Source of the DNA: Mucilaginibacter sp.
GTDB taxonomy: Bacteria > Bacteroidota > Bacteroidia > Sphingobacteriales > Sphingobacteriaceae
Assembly: GCA_028288025.1 (NCBI GenBank)
Contig: JAQBOM010000001.1
Location: 148,139-212,138, forward strand
Reading direction: 5' to 3'
Length of the DNA stretch: 64,000 bases
Shown here: positions 40,838 to 51,236 of the stretch, piece after piece
Layout: each line of letters starts with the position of its first letter
How positions within the stretch are numbered: the stretch's first letter is position 1
Program-made: the position numbers and the translations under genes
The notes under the pieces: model-generated
Told to the model about the DNA's origin: nothing
The model's input: only the letters and a program-made list of their open reading frames with translations
Database searches by the model: none

Positions 40838-40873
40838 CAAGAAATCAAGAGCCAAGAACCAAGATTGAAGAGG
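40838..40873. repeat. Heptanucleotide-period repeat
   Basis: CAAGAAAT CAAGAGC CAAGAAC CAAGATT GAAGAGG. Confidence 0.7.
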
Positions 40874-40896
40874 GACCGAAATACAACCCGTAAAAA

Positions 40897-41253
40897 TTAA
40901 TGATGGACAGGTAGAGCGTTCCGCAGCCTGATGATGTAACTAGCTAATACCATCATTCCCATTAATACTGACACTGTCTTCTTTATTGTGTTTTCCGGCG
41001 TATCAAGATTAAACCGTTTGTCGGCAAAACCATAAGTGAAAAAAGCAAGCAACGGTATCGAGGCAGGGTAAAGCGTAAAGCTTTGATGCAGATGGCCTTG
41101 TACCAGCGCAATAACCGAGCGCTGAAAACCGCACCCGGGGCATTCAATGCCGGTAATATACTTAAAAGGGCAGGGCAGCAAATGATTTTGCAGCCAGGTG
41201 ATCGAAAGCAGCCGGCTGCAAAATATTTTTAAAATGGTAACGTTTGCCGGCAT
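40897..41253 (-). CDS. DUF2752 membrane protein
   Basis: CPFKYITGIECPGCGFQRSVIALVQG motif. Confidence 0.85.
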   Translation of the reverse strand: MPANVTILKIFCSRLLSITWLQNHLLPCPFKYITGIECPGCGFQRSVIALVQGHLHQSFTLYPASIPLLAFFTYGFADKRFNLDTPENTIKKTVSVLMGMMVLASYIIRLRNALPVHH

Positions 41254-41729
41254 CAGGGCTGCGGCGGATTGCGATTATTGAACGGGTTGTTATTATTTGC
41301 TTGATTAAAAGGGTTATTTGGATTCATGCCCCGGGCCTCAGCGGCCGATGGGCCGAGATACTGATAGGTACCGAAACCAAGGATAGGATAGAAAACAAAC
41401 CCTAATAATACCAATCCCACGGTGAAGCCTTCAGTTTGGCCAAAGCTTTTACTTAATAAATTCACGGTCCATATTATAAACACGATGTTTACGCATGGTA
41501 TAAAGAATAAAAATATCCACCAGATGGGTTTACCAACAATTTCGAGCATCACTATCCAGGTATAAACCGGGATTAGAGCAGCCCAGCCGGGTTTGCCGGC
41601 TTTTTCGTAAATTTTCCATTTCCCGATAAGGGTAATTACGGCAATGACTATAATCGGGATCAACATGGCCCCGATAAACGCCATGATCGCTTCAACGGCG
41701 GCAGGTGAGTTTGAATCGTAATTGTTCAT
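41253..41729 (-). CDS. DUF5684-like membrane protein
   Basis: GKWKIYEKAGKPGWAALIPVYTWIVMLEIVGKP. Confidence 0.75.
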   Translation of the reverse strand: MNNYDSNSPAAVEAIMAFIGAMLIPIIVIAVITLIGKWKIYEKAGKPGWAALIPVYTWIVMLEIVGKPIWWIFLFFIPCVNIVFIIWTVNLLSKSFGQTEGFTVGLVLLGFVFYPILGFGTYQYLGPSAAEARGMNPNNPFNQANNNNPFNNRNPPQP

Positions 41730-41830
41730 TTGTGATAAGGGTTTAGTTTTAATGTTGAATATAACAAATCTATTTTCAATATTCAAAGTATTAACACCAA
41801 AAAGTATTGATAGTATTGTAATTTTGACCG

Positions 41831-43258
41831 ATGCAAAAAGAGCAAATTTCTGTTTTTGATATGTTTAAGATCGGCATCGGCCCGTCGAGCTCACATACGC
41901 TGGGCCCGTGGCGCGCTGCCGAACAATTTGTACAATTGCTTGAAGAAAAACAGGTTTTGCCGCTTGTTGAGCAGTTGAAGATATTATTATATGGCTCGCT
42001 TGCAAAAACCGGCCGCGGGCATGGCACCGATATAGCTATACTGCTCGGGTTAAGTGGTGACGATCCGGTTGATTTTGAGGTGGATCAGGTATTGCCGAAA
42101 ACCGAAAATATCCGCTCTTCAAAAAAGCTGCAATTAGCCGGAAAAAAGGAAATCAGCTTTTCTGCAGATGACGATCTGCTGTTTTTATTTAACGAAAGCC
42201 TGCCATATCACCCCAACGCCGTTAGTTTCCAGGCGTTTTTAAGTGATGGGACAGCGGTATCGGAAACCTACTATTCCATTGGCGGCGGGTTTGTAGTGCG
42301 GGAAGGCGGCCACGACAATTCCAAAACGGAAGTGGACCTGCCGTTTCCTATTGAAACAGCCAATAACCTGCTGCACTGGTGTATTAAAACCGGGCTCAAA
42401 ATATCGGAAGTGGTAATGGAAAACGAGTTGGCCTGGCGAACCGAGCAGGAAACGCGAACCGGCGTTTTGAATATATTTAAAGCGATGAGGGATTGCATGT
42501 ACCGCGGTTGCCATACAGGCGGATTGCTGCCGGGCGGACTAAATGTTTCGCGCCGGGCCGCGAGTCTTAACCGCAAGCTGATAGGCAACCGGCCATATAA
42601 TAACTTTGATGAGTGGGTTATGGCTATACGCCAAACCGGTAACAGCTTTCAGAATATTCTGGATTGGGTGAGTTGCTTTGCGCTGGCCGTTAACGAAGAG
42701 AACGCCTCATTTGGCCGGGTGGTTACGGCGCCAACCAATGGAGCCGCCGGGGTTATCCCGGCAGTATTGCAATATTACCTTGTTTTTTGTGATGGTTATT
42801 CGGACGGGCAGATCATGCAGTTTTTATTGACCGCGTCTGAAATCGGAAGTATTTTTAAAAAAGGGGCTACCATTTCGGCGGCCATGGGCGGCTGCCAGGC
42901 CGAGATCGGCGTTTCATCCGCGATGGCCGCGGCGGCGCTGACCGAATGCCTGGGCGGAACACAGCGCCAGGTATTAATGGCTGCCGAGATCGCGATGGAG
43001 CACCACCTTGGCATGACCTGCGACCCTATCGGGGGGCTTGTACAGGTGCCCTGCATCGAACGCAATACCATGGGCGCCATTAAAGCGATAACCGCGTCGC
43101 AACTTGCCCTCCAAACAAACCCGGACAATGCCAAAGTTAGCTTAGATGCCGTTGTAAAAACCATGTGGCAAACCGCCCTTGACATGAACTCAAAATACAA
43201 GGAGACCGCGGATGGTGGTTTAGCGGTTAATATTCCGTTGAGTTTACCAGAGTGCTAG
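41831..43258 (+). CDS. sdaA: L-serine ammonia-lyase
   Basis: [79 protein letters not shown]. Confidence 0.96.
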   Translation: MQKEQISVFDMFKIGIGPSSSHTLGPWRAAEQFVQLLEEKQVLPLVEQLKILLYGSLAKTGRGHGTDIAILLGLSGDDPVDFEVDQVLPKTENIRSSKKLQLAGKKEISFSADDDLLFLFNESLPYHPNAVSFQAFLSDGTAVSETYYSIGGGFVVREGGHDNSKTEVDLPFPIETANNLLHWCIKTGLKISEVVMENELAWRTEQETRTGVLNIFKAMRDCMYRGCHTGGLLPGGLNVSRRAASLNRKLIGNRPYNNFDEWVMAIRQTGNSFQNILDWVSCFALAVNEENASFGRVVTAPTNGAAGVIPAVLQYYLVFCDGYSDGQIMQFLLTASEIGSIFKKGATISAAMGGCQAEIGVSSAMAAAALTECLGGTQRQVLMAAEIAMEHHLGMTCDPIGGLVQVPCIERNTMGAIKAITASQLALQTNPDNAKVSLDAVVKTMWQTALDMNSKYKETADGGLAVNIPLSLPEC

Positions 43259-43301
43259 AGATAAGTCTGCAAGAGACCTGTGGGAACAGCAAAAGCGCAT
43301 A

Positions 43302-43640
43302 CTATACATTTTTCATCAACAGGTCTGCCTCTGCTTTTAAAGTGGGTAAATGATCCATAATTATACTCCAAATAACAATATCATTAACATTGTCATAAGA
43401 GTGGATGACCTTATTTCGCAAATCAACAATTTGCCGTGCGTATGAAATTGAAATCCCCGGATTGATTTTTAATAATTTGCTTACCGCCTCTCCTATAATT
43501 TCAAACTCTCTTTCTACGGCACGTCTTTTAGTTTTATTTCTAATATATTCGTCAAAAATTCTGCGTCTTTCAAGATGCTCATCAATCGACGAAATGCAGG
43601 AAATAATATCTGTAAGAAGTTTTTTCTCTTCAACAGTCAT
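43302..43640 (-). CDS. HepT-like ribonuclease toxin (DUF86)
   Basis: RQIVDLRNKVIHSYDNV gives RX4HXY motif; adjacent MNT-domain gene. Confidence 0.85.
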   Translation of the reverse strand: MTVEEKKLLTDIISCISSIDEHLERRRIFDEYIRNKTKRRAVEREFEIIGEAVSKLLKINPGISISYARQIVDLRNKVIHSYDNVNDIVIWSIIMDHLPTLKAEADLLMKNV

Positions 43641-43939
43641 AAAACAGCTATTTTTTGACTGTTTATACTTTGAAGTAAGTACGGATTTGTAATTGTTTCT
43701 TCTGCAACAATATCTACGTCTTTTTTTAGGATTTTTTGTAAGGCATAAATAAGCTTAAAGTAATTGCTGCCATACTCAGTATAACTCAGGTCCGGGTTAA
43801 AACTTACCATAAAGTCCACATCACTATCATCAGACATATTTCCAATAGCGGCACTCCCAAACAGATAAGCCCTTATCACGCCATAGCTTCGCATTGCATC
43901 TTTTATTTCTGATAAATTAGACTCAATTAAGCTATTCAT
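43637..43939 (-). CDS. MntA-like nucleotidyltransferase antitoxin
   Basis: GSAAIGNMSDDSDVDFMV matches GSX10DXD; 4-nt ATGA overlap with hepT. Confidence 0.85.
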   Translation of the reverse strand: MNSLIESNLSEIKDAMRSYGVIRAYLFGSAAIGNMSDDSDVDFMVSFNPDLSYTEYGSNYFKLIYALQKILKKDVDIVAEETITNPYLLQSINSQKIAVL

Positions 43940-44302
43940 AATAGCAAATTTACAACTATTAAGTATCAAAACAACAGTTTTGATTAACGCTATTAAACAA
44001 CGGATAGTGTCAAGCCACAAGTCTTTAGAATTTCAATTTCCGCAGTGTACCCGGTGAGAAACCCCCGATGCTATTAGTTAAGGGGAAATTCGCACATCTG
44101 CACATTTAATTTCGCAATCCGGTTGCTCTTAAAAAACTGCAATTTTTATGGCCGGTATGCTTTTTAATACATTATTTTTGCCGGCTGGTAAAGGGCGCGG
44201 CTGCTTAAAATTGTTAAAAGTTGTTAAGCCGCAGTAGTTTTTTTAAAATAAGTGTTAAAAATCGTGATATTTACCCTTCGATAAAACCATTACTTATTAT
44301 CC

Positions 44303-47300
44303 ATGGAATACAAAAAAATCAATAATCTTTTAGGCTGGCTTTGTTTTGTGATCGCTTCGGTTACTTATATTTTAACGCTCGAGCCGTCGGTTAGCTTTTG
44401 GGATTGCGGCGAATTTATTTCGTGCGCGTATCGTTTGCAAGTAGCGCACCAGCCGGGTTACCCGCTGTTTGCGATGCTTGGCAAGGCTTTTTCGCTGCTT
44501 TCCATGGGCGATAATACCAAAGTGCCTTATTTTACCAATATGGGCTCGGCCCTGGCCAGCGGCGCTACCATCATGTTCCTGTTTTGGACCATTACCGCGC
44601 TGGCGCGTAAAATGCTGAATAAAGCCGGCGAAGCTATTGAGCAATCAAATATGATATTGATCATGGGTGCCGGTTTAGTTGGCGCGCTGGCGTTTGCCTT
44701 TACTGATACCTTCTGGTTTTCGGCTGTTGAAACGATTGTTTTTGCGCTGTCGGCGCTTTGTACGGCAATCGTGTTCTGGGCCATATTAAAATGGGATGCC
44801 CACGCCGATGAGCCGGGCGCAGATCGCTGGCTGCTTTTTATTGCTTATATTATTGGCTTGTCCATAGGTATTCACCTGCTTAACCTGTTAACCATACCCG
44901 CCGTATCGCTGGTGTATTATTTCCGTCGGGGCAGAAACGTGAATGCACGCAATGCCTTTATCACTTTGTTGATCGGGGTATTGATACTTGTATTTGTACA
45001 ATATGGCATACGTGGTTATACCATAAAAATAGCGGCATATTTCGATCTTTTCTTTGTGAATACGCTTGGCCTGGGTTTCTGGAGCGGTGCCTTCTTCTTC
45101 CTGCTTATTATTGTGGCTGCCCTTGTTGCCGGGATATGGTATAGCATTAAATACCGGAAGCCATTATTAAACCTGGCGCTTTTATGCATCGCCTTTATTT
45201 ATTTTGGATATAGCTCATTTGCTTATATACCTATCCGCGCTGCCGCAAGCCCGGATTTGGACAACTCCCACCCCGATAATGCTTTTATACTTTATGGGTA
45301 TTTAAACCGGGTTCAGTATGGCGAAAACCCATTATTGTTCGGACAGTACTTTGATGCCAAGGTTGTCGACCAATCCGAAGGCAACATCATTTACCGGAAG
45401 GGGGAAACAAAATACGAGAATGCAGGCAAGAAGACCAATTATGTTTACGACCATACCACCATTTTGCCGCGTATGTATAGCGCTGAGGGGCAAGACCCAC
45501 AATTTTACCGCCAATGGCTGCAAATGAGCGAGGGGCAATCACCCAATTTTGGCGACAACCTTAAATGGATGTTTAGCTGGCAGATATATCAAATGTATGT
45601 AAGGTATTTCTTATGGAATTATGTTGGTCGCTATAACGATATGGATGGCCAGCAAAACATGACTGGCATCGACGGCAACTGGACAAGCGGTATCCGTGAT
45701 AATCATAAAAATTTACCAAAATCGGTAATTGACGGCACCACCTATACGCCGCTATTCGCGCTGCCATTGATCATTGGCCTGTTGGGCGCATTTTATCACT
45801 TCCAACGTAAAAAGCGCGACGCCCTGGTGGTACTGCTGCTCTTCTTTTTTACGGGAATAGCTATTGTAATGTATGTTAACCAGCCGAGTATCCAACCACG
45901 GGAAAGGGATTATTCGTACGTCGGATCCTTTTATGCCTTTGCCATTTGGATTGGTTTGGGTGTGATAGCCCTGGCAGAACTCATCGGCAAAAAAATGAAT
46001 CCGAAGGTTGCGGCTATTGGTGCCATTGCTGTATGCCTGCTTGCTGCGCCGGTATTGATGGCAAAGCAGGAATGGAAAGCACACGACCGTTCTACCAAAA
46101 TGACCCCGCACGATATGGCTTATAATTACCTGATATCGTGTCCGCCTAATGCCATTTTGTTTACCTATGGCGATAATGATACCTACTCGTTATGGTACGA
46201 CCAGGAGGTGGAAGGTATCAGGCCTGATGTACGCATTGTAAATCTGAGCCTGTTTACCGGCGATTGGTATATCCACCAGATGCAGTCAAAAATGAATGAG
46301 TCGGCGCCATTGCCTATTACAATGCCTTATGATAAGTATAAAGAAGGTGTGCGCGATGTGATCTATTTTGATGACAAAAAAATACCGGGTGCAGTTGAGG
46401 TTAAGGATGTATTTGATTTTATCTCGTCGGATGATAAACGCACACAGGTACAGTATCAAAGCGGCGATTACGGGAATTTCCTGCCAACCAAAAACTTTAA
46501 GATCACCATCAACCCCGACGACGTGCTGAAAAACCATGTCATCACACCCGATCAGAAAGATAAACTGGCTTCCGTTATGGAGTGGAAATACACTTCAAAC
46601 TATGTAACCAAGGAGAACCTGGCCATGCTGGATATCCTGGCCCATAACAACTGGGTAAGGCCAATTTGCTTTACCACAACCATCGGCAACGAAAACCTGG
46701 TTGGCCTGCAACCTTACCTGTACAAGGAAGGCTTTACATATCACCTGATACCATTTAAACCGGATACGACTACTAAAGACCAATTGGGCAAAACAAATAG
46801 CCTGGTGATGTATAATAACATGATGAACAAGTTTAAATATGGCAATTTTAAAACTGCTAAATTTTTAGACCATGAATCAACTACCATGTTTTACCCGGTT
46901 ATGATAACTACTTTCCTTGACCTTGCGCAGGGATTGATAAAGGACGGACATCCCGACCTGGCGCTAAAAGCCCTGCATAAATACGACCAGGAAATGCCCG
47001 ATATAAACCCGGGCCTGGAAGTAGCCGACCGTAAAATATTTATGGCCCAAACAGCCTATCAGCTGCACGATACAGTTTTAGCCAACAAGTTTATAACAAG
47101 CGTTGATAATTATATAACCGATCAGCTCGACTACAATTATTACCTGCTGCAAAATAGTTCGGGTAATTTGAATGTACGCGATATCCAGTACGGCGCTTCC
47201 TTTTTAAACGGAATGATCGCTATGACCGCTGAAAATCATCAAACTGCGCTTAACAATAAGTTAAAGGCTCAATTAAAGGATTACGAAACGAAATTCTCTT

Positions 47301-47320
47301 CTATTTTGAGACAGCAATAA
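44303..47320 (+). CDS. DUF2723 family membrane protein (glycosyltransferase-C-like)
   Basis: LEPSVSFWDCGEFISCAYRLQVAHQPGYPLFAMLGK. Confidence 0.9.
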   Translation: MEYKKINNLLGWLCFVIASVTYILTLEPSVSFWDCGEFISCAYRLQVAHQPGYPLFAMLGKAFSLLSMGDNTKVPYFTNMGSALASGATIMFLFWTITALARKMLNKAGEAIEQSNMILIMGAGLVGALAFAFTDTFWFSAVETIVFALSALCTAIVFWAILKWDAHADEPGADRWLLFIAYIIGLSIGIHLLNLLTIPAVSLVYYFRRGRNVNARNAFITLLIGVLILVFVQYGIRGYTIKIAAYFDLFFVNTLGLGFWSGAFFFLLIIVAALVAGIWYSIKYRKPLLNLALLCIAFIYFGYSSFAYIPIRAAASPDLDNSHPDNAFILYGYLNRVQYGENPLLFGQYFDAKVVDQSEGNIIYRKGETKYENAGKKTNYVYDHTTILPRMYSAEGQDPQFYRQWLQMSEGQSPNFGDNLKWMFSWQIYQMYVRYFLWNYVGRYNDMDGQQNMTGIDGNWTSGIRDNHKNLPKSVIDGTTYTPLFALPLIIGLLGAFYHFQRKKRDALVVLLLFFFTGIAIVMYVNQPSIQPRERDYSYVGSFYAFAIWIGLGVIALAELIGKKMNPKVAAIGAIAVCLLAAPVLMAKQEWKAHDRSTKMTPHDMAYNYLISCPPNAILFTYGDNDTYSLWYDQEVEGIRPDVRIVNLSLFTGDWYIHQMQSKMNESAPLPITMPYDKYKEGVRDVIYFDDKKIPGAVEVKDVFDFISSDDKRTQVQYQSGDYGNFLPTKNFKITINPDDVLKNHVITPDQKDKLASVMEWKYTSNYVTKENLAMLDILAHNNWVRPICFTTTIGNENLVGLQPYLYKEGFTYHLIPFKPDTTTKDQLGKTNSLVMYNNMMNKFKYGNFKTAKFLDHESTTMFYPVMITTFLDLAQGLIKDGHPDLALKALHKYDQEMPDINPGLEVADRKIFMAQTAYQLHDTVLANKFITSVDNYITDQLDYNYYLLQNSSGNLNVRDIQYGASFLNGMIAMTAENHQTALNNKLKAQLKDYETKFSSILRQQ

Positions 47321-47338
47321 AAGCTATCTTCTAAATTT

Positions 47339-47368
47339 AACAGCCTCATATTTTATGGGGCTGTTTTG
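47339..47368 (+). terminator. Terminator hairpin
   Basis: AACAGCCTCATA-tttta-TGGGGCTGTTTTGTT. Confidence 0.7.
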
Positions 47369-47509
47369 TTATCGGGCTTTGTGCCGATAGTATAAAGTGT
47401 TCCAATTTTTGAGAGTTGAACACTTGGAACAGTTGAACAAAAATCGATTAAATCACTTAAGTCAACTATTTAATAAAATATTGGTAAAATTTTGATAGGT
47501 CAAATATCA

Positions 47510-47525
47510 ATCGTAATATTGCGAT
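47510..47525. promoter_or_regulatory. Operator-like palindrome upstream of arsR-type gene
   Basis: ATCGTAATATTGCGAT, near-perfect 16-bp inverted repeat. Confidence 0.55.
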
Positions 47526-47529
47526 ATAT

Positions 47530-47859
47530 ATGGGACTTACAAAAACAGAAATATTTACAGAAGAGCAAAACAGACTGGCTATTATGCTGAAAGCATTGGC
47601 GCATCCAGCCCGTATTGCTATCCTGCAGCAGATCATCAACGCCAACGCCTGTATTTGCGGCGACCTGGTTGATGAGCTGGGCCTGGCACAGGCCACCATA
47701 TCGCAGCATCTAAAGGAACTGAAAACTGCCGGGTTGATACAGGGCACCATCGAAGGCGTAAGCGTATGCTATTGTATCGAACCAAGAGCATGGAAATTGT
47801 TGAGCAGCCAGTTGGACGAATTTTTTAGCTTATACAAGGAACCGGCTAATTGCTGTTAA
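47530..47859 (+). CDS. arsR: ArsR-family metalloregulator
   Basis: HPARIAILQQIINANACICGDLVDELGLAQATISQHLKELKTAGLI. Confidence 0.92.
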   Translation: MGLTKTEIFTEEQNRLAIMLKALAHPARIAILQQIINANACICGDLVDELGLAQATISQHLKELKTAGLIQGTIEGVSVCYCIEPRAWKLLSSQLDEFFSLYKEPANCC

Positions 47860-47877
47860 AAAAAATTGAAGCAATCA

Positions 47878-47893
47878 ATCGTAATATCGCAAT
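47878..47893. promoter_or_regulatory. Second operator-like sequence
   Basis: ATCGTAATATCGCAAT, shares tcaatcgtaatat with the arsR-upstream site. Confidence 0.5.
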
Positions 47894-47907
47894 AAACGAA
47901 TGAGATC

Positions 47908-48474
47908 ATGAATAAAGTAGAAACGATCACCTGGGAAAAATTTAAGGACACCTTATTGCAGCATCCTGAACTTGATCTGCAATTTCAATATGCCGATGGC
48001 AAATTTGTACATGCCGCTTATCACATCACCGAGATCAAACAAGCGCCCATAACCTCCGTTGATTGCGGCGGTGTGATGAATGCCTGGACAGAAATTATCG
48101 TGCAGCTATGGGTACCCGAAGATCGGCAGCAATTGCGTTCCATGAAAGTAAAGAAAGCGTTATCTATTGTGGAGATCGTAGAAAAGATGTTGCCGCTTAA
48201 TCCAAATGGAGCGGTAAAAATTGAGTTTGGAAATTCTGAATTTGATACCCGCCAAATGTTCCCCAATGAAATGATAGTGGATGGTGAAAACCTGGTTATT
48301 GATTTGCGCCCGAATACCGTACAATGCAAGGCCATCAGTCGCGGCGGAAGTTGTGGTACAAGTGACAAAGGTGAGGAATGCTGCGCGCCTGCTGCCGGCG
48401 AAAAACTGAAAGTAGAATTAAAAAACCTGGCCGTGGCGGCGGAGGCCTGCTGCGAACCGGGATGCTGCAGCTAA
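47908..48474 (+). CDS. DUF6428-like protein with Cys-rich C-terminal tail
   Basis: In ars operon; tail CKAISRGGSCGTSDKGEECCAPAAGE..EACCEPGCCS. Confidence 0.75.
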   Translation: MNKVETITWEKFKDTLLQHPELDLQFQYADGKFVHAAYHITEIKQAPITSVDCGGVMNAWTEIIVQLWVPEDRQQLRSMKVKKALSIVEIVEKMLPLNPNGAVKIEFGNSEFDTRQMFPNEMIVDGENLVIDLRPNTVQCKAISRGGSCGTSDKGEECCAPAAGEKLKVELKNLAVAAEACCEPGCCS

Positions 48475-48483
48475 CTTTGTGTT

Positions 48484-48972
48484 ATGAATATTGAACCGTT
48501 AACCGAAAAGCACTGGCCCGAAGTGGCGGCTATTTATAAAAGTGGAGTGGCAACAGGAAATGCCAGCTTCTCACTTGCAGAACCCGATTGGAACGGGTGG
48601 GATAAAGCGCATGTGAAAAACTGCCGGTTGGTGGCTACCGAAAATGGCACAGTTTTAGGCTGGGTTGCGCTCACCGCGATAACCGACCAATGCGTATTTG
48701 CCGGCGTGGCCGAAGTAAGCGTGTATGTTGCCGAAAACGCCCGTGGCAAGGGGATAGGCAAACAACTATTAAAGACGGTAATCGACGAAAGCGAAAAAAA
48801 TAATTTTTGGACGCTGGAAGCCAGAATATTCCCGGAAAATTTAGCCAGCGTTAAGATACACGAAGAAAATGGTTTCCGTATCATCGGCAGCCGCGAACGT
48901 ATTGGCCAGCTAAACGGCGTTTGGCGCGATACGCTTTTGCTGGAAAGAAGAAGTGTGAAGGTGGGGATATAA
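48484..48972 (+). CDS. GNAT N-acetyltransferase, ArsN1/phosphinothricin-acetyltransferase-like
   Basis: EVSVYVAENARGKGIGKQLLKTVI, ENGFRIIGSRERIGQLNGVWRDTLLLERRS, ars operon context. Confidence 0.85.
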   Translation: MNIEPLTEKHWPEVAAIYKSGVATGNASFSLAEPDWNGWDKAHVKNCRLVATENGTVLGWVALTAITDQCVFAGVAEVSVYVAENARGKGIGKQLLKTVIDESEKNNFWTLEARIFPENLASVKIHEENGFRIIGSRERIGQLNGVWRDTLLLERRSVKVGI

Positions 48973-48992
48973 CTTTAGTATAATAAGAGGAT

Positions 48993-50075
48993 ATGCGTGC
49001 TAATAATTGCGCCCCCGCGACAGAACAAAAAAAATTGAGCTTTTTAGACCAATACTTAACCTTGTGGATATTTCTTGCAATGGGCATGGGCGTTGCATTG
49101 GGTTATTTTGTGCCGGGCACAAAAACATTGATCAATTCCTTCCAATCGGGAATAACAAACCTGCCTATTGCAATAGGTCTCATCCTGATGATGTATCCGC
49201 CTTTTGCTAAAGTAAGATTCGAAGAATTGGGTCGTGTGTTCAAAAATGTCAAAATCCTATCGCTGTCGCTGGTCATGAATTGGATTATCGGGCCGGTGCT
49301 CATGTTTTTTTTATCCATTATTTTTCTTCGTGATCATCCGGCGTACATGATCGGCTTAATTATGATCGGTTTAGCAAGGTGTATCGCAATGGTGATCGTT
49401 TGGAATGAACTTGCTGATGGGAACCGTGAGTATGCAGCCGGACTGGTGGCTTTTAACAGTATCTTCCAGGTTCTTTTTTACAGCCTGTTTGCATGGATAT
49501 TTGTAACCATCCTGCCGCCGTATTTCGGTCTGACCGGGTTACAGGTGAACATCAGTATAGGGCAGATAGCAAAATCGGTATTTATTTACTTGGGCGTGCC
49601 CTTTATAGCCGGATTTCTGACGCGTTATATTTTGCGTAAAATAAAAGGCGATGAATGGTATACGTCAGTTTTCATTCCTAAAATAAGCGCTGTAACATTA
49701 ATTGCGTTGTTATTTACCATTCTTGCTATGTTCAGCTTAAAGGGTGATCTGATTGTTCACATTCCTTTTGATGTGGTGCGTATTGCGATCCCGCTGGTCA
49801 TTTATTTTATCATCATGTTTATGGTAACGTTTACCGCCGGCCGCTGGCTTGGTGCAGATTATTCACAAAATGCAGCCCTGTCGTTCACAGCCGCAGGTAA
49901 CAATTTTGAACTGGCTATAGCAGTTTCGATAGGCGTGTTTGGTATCAATAGCGGCGAAGCCTTTGCCGGTGTTATCGGGCCGTTAGTTGAAGTGCCGGCT
50001 TTAATCGCCCTAGTGAATGTAGCCTTTTGGTTAAGAAAAAAATATTATACGCCTAAAATTAAACCCCTTATATGA
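48993..50075 (+). CDS. arsB: ACR3-family arsenite efflux transporter
   Basis: [56 protein letters not shown]. Confidence 0.95.
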   Translation: MRANNCAPATEQKKLSFLDQYLTLWIFLAMGMGVALGYFVPGTKTLINSFQSGITNLPIAIGLILMMYPPFAKVRFEELGRVFKNVKILSLSLVMNWIIGPVLMFFLSIIFLRDHPAYMIGLIMIGLARCIAMVIVWNELADGNREYAAGLVAFNSIFQVLFYSLFAWIFVTILPPYFGLTGLQVNISIGQIAKSVFIYLGVPFIAGFLTRYILRKIKGDEWYTSVFIPKISAVTLIALLFTILAMFSLKGDLIVHIPFDVVRIAIPLVIYFIIMFMVTFTAGRWLGADYSQNAALSFTAAGNNFELAIAVSIGVFGINSGEAFAGVIGPLVEVPALIALVNVAFWLRKKYYTPKIKPLI

Positions 50076-50509
50076 AAAACATTTTGGTGCTCTGCACCGG
50101 TAACAGTTGCCGTAGCCAGATAGCCGAGGGCTACTTAAGGCATTTTGCCGGCGATAAAGCCGTTATTTATAGCGCTGGTATTGAAACGCACGGCATCAAC
50201 CCCAAAGCCATACAGGTGATGGCGGAGGACGGTATCGACATCAGCCATCACACCTCAAACAATGTCGACGAATATGCGGATATCCCTTTTGATTACGTAA
50301 TAACCGTATGCGATAACGCGAGAGAAAACTGCCCCTGGTTTCCAACCACGGCCGAGCGCTTTCATCACAACTTTACCGATCCCGCAAAGGCAACAGGTAC
50401 CGCCGAACAGGTGATGGATGAATTCAGAAAAGTTAGGGATGAAATAAAAGCTTACGCAGAGGATTTTGTTAACACGCACGTGTCATTAAAGGCAAGAGCC
50501 AATAAGTAA
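50072..50509 (+). CDS. arsC: Arsenate reductase, LMW-phosphatase/thioredoxin-type
   Basis: [51 protein letters not shown] overlaps transporter stop. Confidence 0.93.
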   Translation: MKNILVLCTGNSCRSQIAEGYLRHFAGDKAVIYSAGIETHGINPKAIQVMAEDGIDISHHTSNNVDEYADIPFDYVITVCDNARENCPWFPTTAERFHHNFTDPAKATGTAEQVMDEFRKVRDEIKAYAEDFVNTHVSLKARANK

Positions 50510-50611
50510 GCATCAGGGCAAACGTTGTCAGCTGAATACCTCAAAAAATTCTTAGCGCAAGTATTATATGCTGCGATGAGCGGATTAGATGGCAATTAAT
50601 GATGTAATAAA

Positions 50612-50782
50612 TTAGCAGCCTTTCCTGGCGCATTCTTTAGAGCCTTTAACACATTTCTCCTTTTTCATACTTTTATGCGTGGTTGCTTTGGCTTTTTCCT
50701 GTTTTACAGGTGTTTTATCAAAGGCCATAACCGATGAAACTGCGAATAGTCCGGCAAGGACACTTGAACTTATTTTTTTCAT
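50612..50782 (-). CDS. Small exported Lys/Cys-containing peptide (56 aa), below ORF-track cutoff
   Basis: Manual translation: MKKISSSVLAGLFAVSSVMAFDKTPVKQEKAKATTHKSMKKEKCVKGSKECARKGC*; signal-peptide-like N-terminus. Confidence 0.6.
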   Translation of the reverse strand: MKKISSSVLAGLFAVSSVMAFDKTPVKQEKAKATTHKSMKKEKCVKGSKECARKGC

Positions 50783-50840
50783 TTGATTTTAAATTAAATG
50801 TTTAAACTAATGCAACTAACCTTATTCACCAAATATATAG

Positions 50841-51170
50841 TTATTTTCTGGGCATATAAATAATTATACAAGCGCCGGTTACAGCCACCAATGCACCGAT
50901 TAGGTCCCATTTGTCGGGGTGAAATCCATCAATCTTCCAGGTCCAGATTAGCGCCATAATGATAAATATGCCGCCGTAAGCTGCATACACCCGGCCAAAA
51001 TCGGCAACTTGCCAGGTAGCAACCACGCCATAGAGCGCCAGGATTATGCCCCCTGCAATACCAAACCATAGCGGTTTATCAGCTTTGAGCCATTGCCAGA
51101 TCAGGTAGCCGCCGCCTATTTCGCAGAGCCCGGCCAGGATAAAAACTAAAAATGATTTGACTATTGCCAT
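50841..51170 (-). CDS. YnfA/UPF0060 family membrane protein
   Basis: FILAGLCEIGGGYLIWQWLKADKPLWFG..VYAAYGGIFIIMALIW..DKWDLIGA. Confidence 0.93.
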   Translation of the reverse strand: MAIVKSFLVFILAGLCEIGGGYLIWQWLKADKPLWFGIAGGIILALYGVVATWQVADFGRVYAAYGGIFIIMALIWTWKIDGFHPDKWDLIGALVAVTGACIIIYMPRK

Positions 51171-51200
51171 ATTATAAATCTATTTCGTCCTGTTTCTCTC

Positions 51201-51228
51201 AGTCTTGGCTCTTGCTTCTTGACTCTTT
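51201..51228. repeat. Heptanucleotide-period repeat
   Basis: AGTCTTG GCTCTTG CTTCTTG ACTCTTT; reverse complement resembles 40838 repeat. Confidence 0.7.
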
Positions 51229-51236
51229 TGTCGCTC

